NCBI GenBank assembly: GCA_033764775.1
Contig: JANRIQ010000017.1
Location: 57,472 to 121,471 of the forward strand
DNA: 64,000 bases
Direction of reading: 5' to 3'
DNA from: JAWXCE01 sp033764775
Lineage (GTDB): Bacteria > Pseudomonadota > Alphaproteobacteria > Rhizobiales > Rhodomicrobiaceae
Shown: positions 34,887 through 43,105 of the stretch, piece by piece
How positions within the stretch are numbered: the first letter of the stretch is position 1
Layout of the letters: each line of letters opens with the position of its first letter
Position numbers and translations under genes: made by a program
Notes under the pieces: generated by a model
Seen by the model: only the letters and a program-made list of their open reading frames with translations
The model's database searches: none
What the model was told of the DNA's origin: nothing

Positions 34887-35633
34887 ATGCCCCAGTCCGC
34901 CGCGGAAAAAGTTCGCTCCAAATTGGAGCACGATATTCTCACATTCGTCATCAAGCCGGGCGAAAAGCTCGACGAAACGCGGCTCGCAGAAGTGAACGGT
35001 GTGTCGCGCACACCCGTACGCGAAGCGCTCCGGCAGCTGGCCGCCAGCGGTCTCGTCGACATGCGACCGCATCGCGGCGCCGTTGCGCGCCGTCTGAGCC
35101 TTGGCGAAATCGTTGAACTGTTCGAACTCATGTCCATGCTTGAGGGGCTTTGCGTCCGACTTGCGGCCAAGCGAGCGATGATTCAGCAGCTTGCAGCGAT
35201 CCGGGCCGCACACGAGCACTGCCGCACCCACATCGAGTCCGAGTCGCTCGATGCCTATTATAAAGCCAACGAGCAGTTTCACGAAACCATCTATCACGCT
35301 TCGGGCAACGCCGCGCTCATCAAACAAACGATCCAATTGCGCGACCGGCTAAAACCCTTCCGCCGCTATCAGCTCAACCGCATCAACCGTGTGCAAGAAT
35401 CCTTCGCCGAGCATGACCGCATCGTCGCAGCCATCGAAAACGGCGCCGCCGCCGCCGCTGAGGAACTGATCCAGGATCACCTCGCCGTGCAGGGCACCTT
35501 CATAACCAACATCGTCAACAGCATGCCGCGCGAATTCCTCGACAAACGCGAGAGCGAGGAGATTTTGCGGTCGCGTTCGTCCATTGCGGCGCGCGATGAA
35601 AAGCTGTACGCCGATCTTCGATATGCAAAATAA
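34887..35633 (+). CDS. matR: GntR-family (FadR type) regulator of malonate genes
   Basis: The 248-aa protein has the GntR winged helix (about 8-70, with LDETRLAEVNGVSRTPVREALRQL) and an FCD-type helical effector domain (about 80-220), with possible metal/ligand residues in YKANEQFHETIYHASGN. Rhizobial MatR is reported to respond to malonate or malonyl-CoA. ATG at 34887 is preferred over a TTG at 34869. matB starts inside the end of this gene (11-bp overlap), so regulator and synthetase are cotranscribed, while matA is divergent. Confidence 0.88.
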   Translation: MPQSAAEKVRSKLEHDILTFVIKPGEKLDETRLAEVNGVSRTPVREALRQLAASGLVDMRPHRGAVARRLSLGEIVELFELMSMLEGLCVRLAAKRAMIQQLAAIRAAHEHCRTHIESESLDAYYKANEQFHETIYHASGNAALIKQTIQLRDRLKPFRRYQLNRINRVQESFAEHDRIVAAIENGAAAAAEELIQDHLAVQGTFITNIVNSMPREFLDKRESEEILRSRSSIAARDEKLYADLRYAK

Positions 35634-37134
35634 TCAAAACCTGTACGCCGTTCTCGTGTCGCGCTGGCCGGACGCGGGCGTGGCGCTCATCGACGAAAGC
35701 GGCGTCGCGATCACTTACGCCGCGCTGGACGAGATGGCGGCGCGCACCGCTGCGGCCCTGCGCGGCCTGGGCGTCGGCCCCGGCGACCGGATCACCGCGC
35801 AGATCGAGAAGTCGGCGCAAGGAGCGGCGCTTTATCTGGCTTCGCTGCGCATCGGCGCGGTCTTCAACCCGCTCAACACGGCTTATACGCCCGCCGAACT
35901 CGACTACTTCGTCGGCGACGCCGAACCGGCTGTGTGCGTGGCGACGCCCGATCGCGCCGAGGCGCTGCGAGGCCGGGACGCGATGCGCGGCGTAGCGATC
36001 GAGACGCTCGACGCGAAAGGCCACGGCTCGCTCGCCGAAAAGGCTGCGGCGGCGGCGCCTTGGCGCGATATCGCCGTCTCGTCCGCCGACGATCTGGCCG
36101 CCATCCTCTACACCTCCGGCACCACGGGGCGCTCCAAGGGCGCGATGATCACCCACGGCAATCTGGTTTCGAACACCGAGGCGCTCCACGCCGCGTGGCG
36201 GTTCGAGGCCGGCGACGTGCTGCTGCACGCCCTGCCCATCTACCACGTGCACGGTCTGTTCGTGGCGCTCGGCACGGCGCTCTACAACGGTTCGTCCATC
36301 CTATGGCTGCCGAAGTTTGACGCCGCGCAGGCCGTCTCGCTGCTCCCCCGCGCGACCGTCATGATGGGCGTGCCCACCTTCTACACCCGCCTGCTCGATC
36401 ACCCGGACTTTAACGCGGCGCTGGTGAAGCACATGCGGCTGTTCGTGTCCGGCTCGGCGCCGCTGCTCGCCGAGACCCACCGCGCGTTCGAAGCCCGCAC
36501 CGGCCACCGCATCATCGAGCGCTACGGCATGACCGAGACCGGCATGATCACCACAAACCCCTATGACGGGGAGCGCGTCCCCGGTTCTGTCGGTTATCCT
36601 CTGCCCGGCGTGTCGGTGCGCATCGCCGGCGACGACGGCGCCGAACAGCCCACGGGCGAACCGGGGGTGATCGAGGTGCGCGGTCCCAACGTGTTCAAGG
36701 GCTATTGGCGCATGCCCGAGAAAACGCGCGCGGAGTTTCGCGACGACGGATACTTCATCACCGGCGACATTGGCGTGGCGGCGGAAGACGGCCGCATCCG
36801 CATCGTCGGGCGCGCCAAGGATTTGATCATCAGCGGCGGCTTCAACGTCTACCCGAAAGAGATCGAGGACGAGATCGACGCGCTGCCGGGCGTCGTTGAG
36901 TCGGCCGTGATCGGCGCGCCGCACCCCGACTTCGGCGAGGGCGTCGTCGCGGTGGTGGCGACGAAGGGCGCGGCGCTGTCGGAGGGCGAAGTTATCGGCG
37001 CGCTGAAGGATCGGCTTGCAAAGTTCAAGCTGCCTAAGCGCGTGTTTTTTGTTGACGATCTGCCCCGCAACGCCATGGGAAAGGTGCAAAAGGCCGAGCT
37101 GCGCCAGATTTACCAGAATGTTTTCAGAGCATAA
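35623..37134 (+). CDS. matB: Malonyl-CoA synthetase
   Basis: Adenylates malonate and transfers it to CoA. The 503-aa protein belongs to the ANL superfamily: P-loop AILYTSGTTGRSKGAM (about 153-168), YGMTETGM (A5), the GY..GD segment (DDGYFITGDIGVA), the hinge motif GRAKDLIISGGFNVYPKEIE, and the catalytic lysine in PRNAMGKVQK near the C-terminus. The malonyl-selective Arg expected in rhizobial MatB is plausible in the AL-x-HMRLFVSGSAPL region but was not located. Start ATG at 35623. Product feeds MatA. No matC transporter gene is adjacent. Confidence 0.92.
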   Translation: MQNNQNLYAVLVSRWPDAGVALIDESGVAITYAALDEMAARTAAALRGLGVGPGDRITAQIEKSAQGAALYLASLRIGAVFNPLNTAYTPAELDYFVGDAEPAVCVATPDRAEALRGRDAMRGVAIETLDAKGHGSLAEKAAAAAPWRDIAVSSADDLAAILYTSGTTGRSKGAMITHGNLVSNTEALHAAWRFEAGDVLLHALPIYHVHGLFVALGTALYNGSSILWLPKFDAAQAVSLLPRATVMMGVPTFYTRLLDHPDFNAALVKHMRLFVSGSAPLLAETHRAFEARTGHRIIERYGMTETGMITTNPYDGERVPGSVGYPLPGVSVRIAGDDGAEQPTGEPGVIEVRGPNVFKGYWRMPEKTRAEFRDDGYFITGDIGVAAEDGRIRIVGRAKDLIISGGFNVYPKEIEDEIDALPGVVESAVIGAPHPDFGEGVVAVVATKGAALSEGEVIGALKDRLAKFKLPKRVFFVDDLPRNAMGKVQKAELRQIYQNVFRA

Positions 37135-37167
37135 GCATGCTTAAATGTAACAATCATTGGCCGCAAA

Positions 37168-37824
37168 ATGCGTGTTCGCCGAAGTGGACTAGCCGCCGGA
37201 TTACTCCTCGCGCTCCTTATCCTAACGGGATGCAGCGGGGGCATCGGCGAAACTATGCGGATTTATGGTAATTTTTGCGGGCCAAACCATCCGAGGCTTG
37301 AAGCGAAAACACGTCTTGATGCCCTATACGAGCTGAACGCCCGTCCCGCCGTGGATGACATCGATGACTCCTGCAAACTTCACGACATGTGTTACGCCAA
37401 CACGTCAACGGGGAATGCCGACTGCGATGTTCAGATGGCTTCTGAGTTGATTAATTGGGAGTTCGACCATCCCGCCTGCACACGACTGGCGCACTATGTC
37501 GGGAACGGAATTTTGATGACGACATCCGGCATCCGCACACGGCCGGAGGAAGTCACCGTGCTGAACGCGCCATTCGTAGGCGCCGCCGCGGCGTTTCGCT
37601 TCGGTCTTTTCAGCGCTGGCAAGGTCATCGGCGCGCCTGGAGCGGCGCTAAATTCAAGCATCATCGAGGTGGAGTACGCACAGGCCGGATCGCCGCCATT
37701 GCCGCCCGGTCACCGCTGCCGGCGGATAAGTCTTAAGCCACACCATGCCGGGCAACGGATGCGCCCCCGATCGCTTGAGGGATGGAGTGAAGGACGGGGT
37801 GGGAGATGGCGGGAAGGCCGCTAA
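37168..37824 (+). CDS. Lipoprotein with phospholipase A2-like motifs
   Basis: The 218-aa product has a lipoprotein signal with lipobox LTGC, Cys22 as lipidation site. Next is a pattern like secreted phospholipase A2: a Ca-loop-like YGNFCGPNHP (33-42), then DDIDDSCKLHDMCY (63-76), with the D-x-C-x-x-HD-x-CY core of the PLA2 active site (His72, Asp73), and CD at 86-87 in NADCDVQMASELI, matching the second catalytic Asp helix. A Cys pair set is present (37, 69, 75, 86, 104). The C-terminal half (about 130-218) is not recognised and its last 30 residues are Arg/Gly-rich. It would sit in the outer or inner membrane, facing the periplasm. Function inferred from motifs only. Confidence 0.6.
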   Translation: MRVRRSGLAAGLLLALLILTGCSGGIGETMRIYGNFCGPNHPRLEAKTRLDALYELNARPAVDDIDDSCKLHDMCYANTSTGNADCDVQMASELINWEFDHPACTRLAHYVGNGILMTTSGIRTRPEEVTVLNAPFVGAAAAFRFGLFSAGKVIGAPGAALNSSIIEVEYAQAGSPPLPPGHRCRRISLKPHHAGQRMRPRSLEGWSEGRGGRWREGR

Positions 37825-37870
37825 ACCCGCGCACCATGAGACGGGATCGATCTTTGATGACGTTGAATAG

Positions 37871-37948
37871 TGGTCGGAGCGGCGGGATTTGAACCCACGA
37901 CCCCCGGTCCCCCAGACCGGTGCGCTAACCGGGCTGCGCTACGCTCCG
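37871..37948 (-). tRNA. tRNA-Pro (anticodon GGG)
   Basis: The minus strand folds as a cloverleaf: acceptor CGGAGCG / CGCTCCG, D arm with GCGC / GCGC, anticodon stem CCGGT / ACCGG around loop CTGGGGG (anticodon GGG), T arm with GTGGG / CCCGC and TTCAAAT loop, discriminator A and an encoded CCA. It reads proline codons CCC and CCT. Confidence 0.95.
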
Positions 37949-38054
37949 ACATGCCGGTCTCCGCTGACCTTGCAGCGGACACGCCTTTGTGCCCCGCGCG
38001 CGGGCTACGGTCAAGCGCCATCGGCGGGGCCGCGGTCACGCGACATCGCACGGC

Positions 38055-38573
38055 TCACGCCGCCAATCCGGCCAGCGCCGCGCGGCACGCCGTCAACTCC
38101 TTCAGCGCCGCGTTGAGCAGCTTCTTGTGGGCCGGCGATAACTTGGCGGCGTCATCAGGAGCGGTCGCGCCGGAGATGGCGTCGCTTTTGCCCGCCAGCG
38201 CCTTGCCCGCGCCGCGTTTGTTGCGCACGGCCGCGGCGTCGGCCGCCACATCGGGAATGACGGGGCCCGGTCGCGCGGCGGCGCCCTCGGTTTTGGAGAA
38301 ATCCTTCACGTAGCGCACGCCGTTTTCGCGGAAAATCTTCTGCACGCCCTTAATGGTGAAGCCGCGGTCGTACAGCAGCCCCCGGATGCCGCGCAGCAAA
38401 TCCAGATCCTCCGGGCGGTAGTAGCGCCGCCCCCCGCCGAGCTTCATCGGCTTGATTTGCGCGAATTTGCTCTCCCAGAAGCGCAGCACGTGCTTGGGCA
38501 CGTCCAGTTCGGTAGAGACTTCGCTGATGGTGCGAAAGGCGCCCGGAGATTTGCCGTCCACATTTGCCCCCAT
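38055..38573 (-). CDS. MerR-family transcriptional regulator
   Basis: The 172-aa protein has an N-terminal MerR winged helix-turn-helix (FRTISEVSTELDVPKHVLRF, then RRYYRPEDLDLLRGIRGLLYDRGFTIKGVQKIF, about 13-75). The C-terminal part is helical and Ala/Lys-rich, without effector-domain motifs or metal-binding cysteines. It follows ihfA in a cluster that is conserved in many alphaproteobacteria, so a housekeeping regulatory role is likely but unproven. Note the W-for-Y variant in VLRFWESKF, usual for this group. Confidence 0.87.
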   Translation of the reverse strand: MGANVDGKSPGAFRTISEVSTELDVPKHVLRFWESKFAQIKPMKLGGGRRYYRPEDLDLLRGIRGLLYDRGFTIKGVQKIFRENGVRYVKDFSKTEGAAARPGPVIPDVAADAAAVRNKRGAGKALAGKSDAISGATAPDDAAKLSPAHKKLLNAALKELTACRAALAGLAA

Positions 38574-38604
38574 TTTAGTCGGCCGCGCCGTCGCGCAGGC
38601 GACG

Positions 38605-38916
38605 TCACCCTTCGACCAGGCCGGCCTTGATCCGCTCTTTCATGATATTGCTCGCCTTGAAAACGAGCACCCGGCGCGGCGTGATGGGCACAAGCTCCCC
38701 TGTTTTGGGGTTGCGCCCGATCCGTTGCGATTTCTCCCGTATGCCGAACGAGCCGAAGGAGGACAACTTCACCGCATCGCCCCGCTCCAGCCCGGAGACG
38801 ATTTCCTTCAAGACAAGCTCGACGAGATCGGCCGCCTCGTTGCGCGGCAATCCGACTTTTTCGAAAACGGCCTCAGCCAAATCTGCCCGCGTTAATGTTT
38901 TGCTGTTTGTGTCCAT
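38605..38916 (-). CDS. ihfA: Integration host factor subunit alpha
   Basis: A DNA-bending HU/IHF-family protein of 103 aa: LTRADLAEAVFEKVGL at the N-terminus, the SSFGSFGIREKSQR beta-strand and the arm with GRNPKTGE(LVP)ITPRRV, whose proline intercalates into the DNA. The length and RVLVFKAS end place it as the alpha subunit rather than HU. In the operon downstream of fabH, with 111 bp between. Confidence 0.95.
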   Translation of the reverse strand: MDTNSKTLTRADLAEAVFEKVGLPRNEAADLVELVLKEIVSGLERGDAVKLSSFGSFGIREKSQRIGRNPKTGELVPITPRRVLVFKASNIMKERIKAGLVEG

Positions 38917-39027
38917 GGGCGTCCAACCCTCCGCAAACTGGGAGGAATTTCGCCATAGTAATGAACACAGCGCGCCTTGGCAATCGCATCTTTATGATTC
39001 TCTTGACTTTTTGGCTGCAGCGCGGCG

Positions 39028-40005
39028 TCACCAGCGCAACAGCGTCGCGCCCCAGGTGAAGCCGCCGCCCATGGCCTCGAGCAGCACCAGATCGCCGCGT
39101 TTGATGCGCCCGTCCTCGTAAGCCGCGTTGAGCGCCAAGGGAATTGAGGCGGCCGACGTGTTGCCGTGCCGATCGAGGGTGATGACGATCTTGTCGGGGT
39201 CGATGCCGAGCTTCTTCGCGGTGCCGTCCAGGATGCGCTTGTTGGCCTGGTGCGGCACGAACCACGCGACGTCGGCGGCGGTTAAGTCGTGCGCCGCCAT
39301 GGTCTCCTCCACCACGCTCGAAATGGCGTTGACGGCGAAGCGGAACACCTCCTTGCCCTGCATGCGCAAGTGACCGACGGTGCGGGTGGAGGACGGCCCG
39401 CCGTCTACATAGAGCTTGTCGGTATGCCTGCCGTCGGCGTGGAGCACGGAGCCGAGCACGCCGCGATCCTCGCGCCCGCCGGGCTGACTTTGCGCCTCGA
39501 GCACCACGGCCCCCGCGCCGTCGCCGAACAGCACGCAGGTGGTGCGATCCTCCCAGTCCAGGATGCGCGAGAAGGTCTCCGCGCCGATGACGAGCGCGCG
39601 CTTGTGCTGCCCGGCTTTCAGGAAGTTATCTGCCGTCGATAGGGCGTACACGAAGCCGGAACACACGGCCTGCAGATCGAAGGCGGCCCCGCGATGCACG
39701 CCGAGGCGCGCCTGGATGGTCGTCGCGGTGGCGGGAAAGGTGTTGTCCGGCGTGGAGGTGGCCAGCACGATAAGGTCGATATCGCCCGGCTCCAGCTCTG
39801 CGCGGGCCAGCGCCTGGCGCGCCGCCGCAAGGCCGAGATCAGACGTGAGCTCCCCTTCGGCCGCGAGGTGGCGGAACTTGATGCCGGTGCGCTCGGTGAT
39901 CCACTCGTCGCTCGTGTCCATGCGCTTCGCCAGATCGTCGTTGCTGACCCGGTTCTGCGGCAGATAAGCGCCGACGCTCTTCACCACCGATCGAAGTTTC
40001 GTCAC
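39028..40005 (-). CDS. fabH: 3-oxoacyl-ACP synthase III FabH
   Basis: Condenses acetyl-CoA with malonyl-ACP to start fatty acid synthesis. The 325-aa protein has the complete triad: Cys115 in AVCSGFVYAL, His252 in VPHQANKRI and Asn282 in GNTSAASIP, and the usual end G-FTWGA. It lies 9 bp after plsX on the same strand, so the first steps of fatty-acid and phospholipid synthesis are coupled. Confidence 0.97.
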   Translation of the reverse strand: MTKLRSVVKSVGAYLPQNRVSNDDLAKRMDTSDEWITERTGIKFRHLAAEGELTSDLGLAAARQALARAELEPGDIDLIVLATSTPDNTFPATATTIQARLGVHRGAAFDLQAVCSGFVYALSTADNFLKAGQHKRALVIGAETFSRILDWEDRTTCVLFGDGAGAVVLEAQSQPGGREDRGVLGSVLHADGRHTDKLYVDGGPSSTRTVGHLRMQGKEVFRFAVNAISSVVEETMAAHDLTAADVAWFVPHQANKRILDGTAKKLGIDPDKIVITLDRHGNTSAASIPLALNAAYEDGRIKRGDLVLLEAMGGGFTWGATLLRW

Positions 40006-40014
40006 GGCGTCACC

Positions 40015-41067
40015 TCAAGCGACCTTTTCCTCGCCGTTTTGTAGAGCATTTTGAAATGTCCGCACGTCTTTTGCGATGCTTTCCACCAGTTTGCTGGCCG
40101 CCATGTCGTAAGCGAGGTCGATCGCGCTGGCGAAGCCGATGGCGTCCGCGCCGCCGTGGCTTTTGATCACGATGCCGTTCAACCCAAGGAACATGCCGCC
40201 GTTCATTTGGCGTGGGTCCATCTTGTTTTTGAGGGCCTTGAACGCGCCTTGAGCAAGAAATGCGCCAAGCCGAGCGAACAGCGTTCGGCGCATGGCGGCG
40301 CGCAAGTACTCGCCGATCTGCTTGGCAGTGCCTTCCGCCGTCTTGAGCGCGATGTTGCCGGAGAAGCCCTCCGTCACCACCACGTCGACGGCGCCCTGCC
40401 CCACATCGTCGCCTTCCACGAAACCGTGATAGCGGATGGGCAGGTTGCCGTTGCGCAGGGCCGCGCCGGCGCGCTTGACCTCCTCAATCCCCTTGATCTC
40501 CTCGACCCCGATGTTGAGCAGGCCGACGGATGGGCGCTCCACATGAAACAACGCCCTAGCGAGCGCCGCGCCCATGCCGGCGAAATCGACCAGTTGGGTG
40601 GCGTCGGCGCCCACATTCGCCCCCACGTCGAGCACGATGCATTCGGACGACACCGTCGGCCAGATGGCCGCGATCGCGGGCCGCTCGATGCCTGGCAGCG
40701 TGCGCAGGCAGAACATGGCCATCGCCATGAGCGCGCCCGTGTTGCCGGCCGAGACCGCCGCCGCCGCCTCTCCCGAGCGCACGGCGTCGAGCGCCATCCA
40801 CATGCTGCTTTTGCCGCGGCCGTGCCGAAGCGCCTGGCTGGGCTTCTCGTCCATGGCGATGGCGACTTCCGAGTGGACGATGGTCGATTTCTCGGCCAGC
40901 GCCGGATGCGCGCTCAGGGCGACGGCGATCTGGGCTTCGTCGCCGAAAAAGACGAAAGACGCGTCCGGGTGGCGGATGAGCGACATGGCGGCCGCGGGCA
41001 CGACCACCGCGGGGCCGAAATCTCCGCCCATCGCATCCAAGGCTATGCGGACACCCACGTTCATCAA
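40015..41067 (-). CDS. plsX: Phosphate acyltransferase PlsX
   Basis: Converts acyl-ACP to acyl-phosphate, the donor for PlsY in lysophosphatidate synthesis. The 350-aa protein has the family pattern: RIALDAMGGDFGPAVVVPAA, SAGNTGALMA, LLNIGVEEIKG, VTEGFSGNIALKTAEG and the C-terminal SHGGADAIGFASAI. It acts as a peripheral cytoplasmic membrane enzyme. fabH follows directly; yceD lies upstream, as in many proteobacteria, but the usual rpmF between them is absent here. Confidence 0.96.
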   Translation of the reverse strand: MMNVGVRIALDAMGGDFGPAVVVPAAAMSLIRHPDASFVFFGDEAQIAVALSAHPALAEKSTIVHSEVAIAMDEKPSQALRHGRGKSSMWMALDAVRSGEAAAAVSAGNTGALMAMAMFCLRTLPGIERPAIAAIWPTVSSECIVLDVGANVGADATQLVDFAGMGAALARALFHVERPSVGLLNIGVEEIKGIEEVKRAGAALRNGNLPIRYHGFVEGDDVGQGAVDVVVTEGFSGNIALKTAEGTAKQIGEYLRAAMRRTLFARLGAFLAQGAFKALKNKMDPRQMNGGMFLGLNGIVIKSHGGADAIGFASAIDLAYDMAASKLVESIAKDVRTFQNALQNGEEKVA

Positions 41068-41243
41068 ACCGCCTCAAGCCACAAAAACCACACCCGCAAA
41101 CGCTGACCGGCATCCAGCCCGCCGAATCATTGCGCGGGCCAAAACCGATCCGAGAAGCCAGCTAACGCGCCGGAACCTTAGCGCCTCACCATGCCGACAC
41201 AACTGAATTTTCATTGCGGGGCGTTGCAGAACCGGGGCGCGGA

Positions 41244-41792
41244 TTACCGGCTCTTGTCGCCGCCCCGGACGCTCGCCAGGACGGCGAACGGGTTGGCGCC
41301 GGCGGCGTCCTCAGGCGTCTCAACGGGCGCGAATTCCGCGCCGGGCTTGCGCGGATACGGATCGAGGCTCACGCCCAGCAGCTCGGCCGCAAATGCGCCG
41401 GCGTCGATGCGGCCGTCGATCATAGGTTCGGGCGGGTCGGCGTCTTCGGCCCGGATGTCCAATTCGCGAGCGGCGCGGCCAAGCTGGTCGGCGGGCCAGA
41501 ACTCCACGTCGAAGCTTTCATCGATCGAGGCGGGCACGGGTTCGCCCGTCGCCACGCAGGTCTGCGTCGCCTCGGCGCGCAGCCGACCGATGAGGCGCGC
41601 GCGGCCCCGATCCAGCGGCTTGATTTCATAATTTACGGCGAGGGAGGCGAGATCGGCCAGATCGAACCAGGCGGACAGCGCCGCGCGCTCCTCCGACGTA
41701 GCGGTGAACGCGCCGCGCAGGCCTTTCGCCGGCGCCGACCGCACATCCAGAAGCCGGCGCAGCGGAATTTCGCCGCCCGGGTCAGACGGCAT
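41244..41792 (-). CDS. DUF177/YceD family protein
   Basis: A 182-aa member of the YceD (DUF177) family, linked to 23S rRNA accumulation or ribosome assembly in plants and bacteria. The conserved core is visible: a first Arg/Lys-rich part, the LRAEATQTCVATGEPVPASI segment with the conserved Cys, and the acidic end with DGRIDAGAFAAELLGVSLDPYPRKPGAEF, the family signature. Its ATG lies within the end of the Cbp3-like gene (11-bp overlap), so these are cotranscribed. plsX is 176 bp downstream on the same strand. Confidence 0.88.
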   Translation of the reverse strand: MPSDPGGEIPLRRLLDVRSAPAKGLRGAFTATSEERAALSAWFDLADLASLAVNYEIKPLDRGRARLIGRLRAEATQTCVATGEPVPASIDESFDVEFWPADQLGRAARELDIRAEDADPPEPMIDGRIDAGAFAAELLGVSLDPYPRKPGAEFAPVETPEDAAGANPFAVLASVRGGDKSR

Positions 41793-42336
41793 GCCTGACG
41801 CCCCTCACCTCGGGGAACTGGATCTGCCCCTGCAGCAACAGATTGAGGGGGAGCACGCCGATCATCTTGATGGACTCGATCACATAGTTGGTCAGCTCGA
41901 TCTCGGCGACGCGGGCGCCCGGCTCCGCCGACTGAAAGCTCTTGCGGATCGCCTCCGCGAGCGCCTTCGGGTCGCGCCGCTCCATGGCGTCGATATAGAC
42001 GGTGAGCTGCGCGAAAAACACGTTGGCGATCTTGCCGACCTCTTTCGGCACCTGCAGATCGCCGACGCCCAAATCGCGCACCATGGAGTCCATTTCGCGG
42101 ATGAAGGCCTCGATCACGTCGCGGCCGAGAAGCTCCCCTTCCGGCCCGCCGAGCTTGCGCAAATTCTGCAAAACGATGAACATGTGTATGACGAGCATGT
42201 CGAATCGGCCGAACAAGGTGTCTGGCACGCCGCATCGCATATAAAATACCTGCGCGCGCGACTGCGCCACAATTGCATCGTAGATTTTATCGGCCGCTTC
42301 GCGGCGTGCGGAACGTTCGGCAAACCAACGGAACAT
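41782..42336 (-). CDS. Ubiquinol-cytochrome c chaperone family protein (Cbp3-like)
   Basis: The 184-aa protein belongs to the Ubiq_cyt_C_chap family (PF03981), whose yeast member Cbp3 and human UQCC1 chaperone cytochrome b. Pattern: IYDAIVAQSRAQVFYMRCGVPDT at the N-terminus, FDMLVIHMFIVLQNLR, then the FIREMDSMVRDLGVGDLQVPKEV block with DL-VGD and a GRVxAL-like segment. It likely helps assemble the bc1 complex at the inner membrane. Divergent from bamE; yceD follows with overlap. Confidence 0.9.
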   Translation of the reverse strand: MFRWFAERSARREAADKIYDAIVAQSRAQVFYMRCGVPDTLFGRFDMLVIHMFIVLQNLRKLGGPEGELLGRDVIEAFIREMDSMVRDLGVGDLQVPKEVGKIANVFFAQLTVYIDAMERRDPKALAEAIRKSFQSAEPGARVAEIELTNYVIESIKMIGVLPLNLLLQGQIQFPEVRGVRHAV

Positions 42337-42539
42337 CTCGGTCTTAGAACCCCCGTTTCAACTGCGCGATTGGCGCTAACCATACATCACAGGAGATTAG
42401 GTTGAAATCCCCGCCGGTTAAAATTAAGTGTCGGGAGCGCAGTATGGGGCGATGGAGCGCAGAACCGACAGCTATGGCGAGAACCAGGCGAACGCAGCAG
42501 CGAGCACTTAGTTTTGACGCAATCGACTGTCGGTCCGTC

Positions 42540-42992
42540 ATGCGGATGGCGCGCGTCGGCGCACTCGCGGTCATGTGCGCGGGCCTCGCGGCGTGCGGGG
42601 GCACCGTCGCCAAACATGGCCATGTGTTCACCGAGGAGGACCTGCAGCAGGTCAAGACCGGGATGAGCAAGGATCAGGTCGCCCTCGCCCTCGGCACGCC
42701 GGACACCAAATCAACGGCGGGCGACGATGTTTATTACTACATCTCCACGACCACCAAGCGCCCGATGGCGTTCATGAAGCCCAAGGTCACCGACCGGCAA
42801 GTGGTCGCGATTTATTTCGACAAGTCCAACTCGGTGCAGCGCATCGCCAATTACGGGCTGCAGGACGGCAAGGTCATTGATTTCGTGACGCGCCAGACGC
42901 CCAGCTATGGCGGCGAGGAGGGGCTCATCAGATCCCTGTTCCGCAATATCGGCCGCGCACAGCCGACGGTTCCATCCCCTGGCGGAAGCTGA
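42540..42992 (+). CDS. bamE: Outer membrane assembly lipoprotein BamE (SmpA/OmlA)
   Basis: BamE is a small lipoprotein of the BAM complex, which inserts beta-barrel proteins such as the porins in this window. The 150-aa product has a lipobox ending LAAC (Cys about 20), then the SmpA/OmlA domain: VFTEEDLQQVKTGMSKDQVALALGTPDTKS, then YYYISTTTKRPMAF and AIYFDKSNSVQRI. The last 40 residues are extended and polar. The ATG at 42540 is chosen as it places the signal peptide at the N-terminus. Confidence 0.9.
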   Translation: MRMARVGALAVMCAGLAACGGTVAKHGHVFTEEDLQQVKTGMSKDQVALALGTPDTKSTAGDDVYYYISTTTKRPMAFMKPKVTDRQVVAIYFDKSNSVQRIANYGLQDGKVIDFVTRQTPSYGGEEGLIRSLFRNIGRAQPTVPSPGGS

Positions 42993-43011
42993 CGCCGGCG
43001 AATCCACTTGA

Positions 43012-43039
43012 AAAAGGCGGCTTGGAGGCCGCCTTTTTT
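43012..43039. terminator. Terminator between bamE and hppA, probably bidirectional
   Basis: A 10-bp stem AAAAGGCGGC / GCCGCCTTTT with a six-base loop and flanking A and T runs, so a poly-U tail forms in both directions. It stands 20 bp after bamE and about 65 bp after hppA. Confidence 0.9.
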
Positions 43040-43105
43040 GTTTCGACATCGCCGCTGGCTAGCGCCTAGGCCGCGCGGGCCGGGGTCCAACGTGCGGGCA
43101 CGAGC

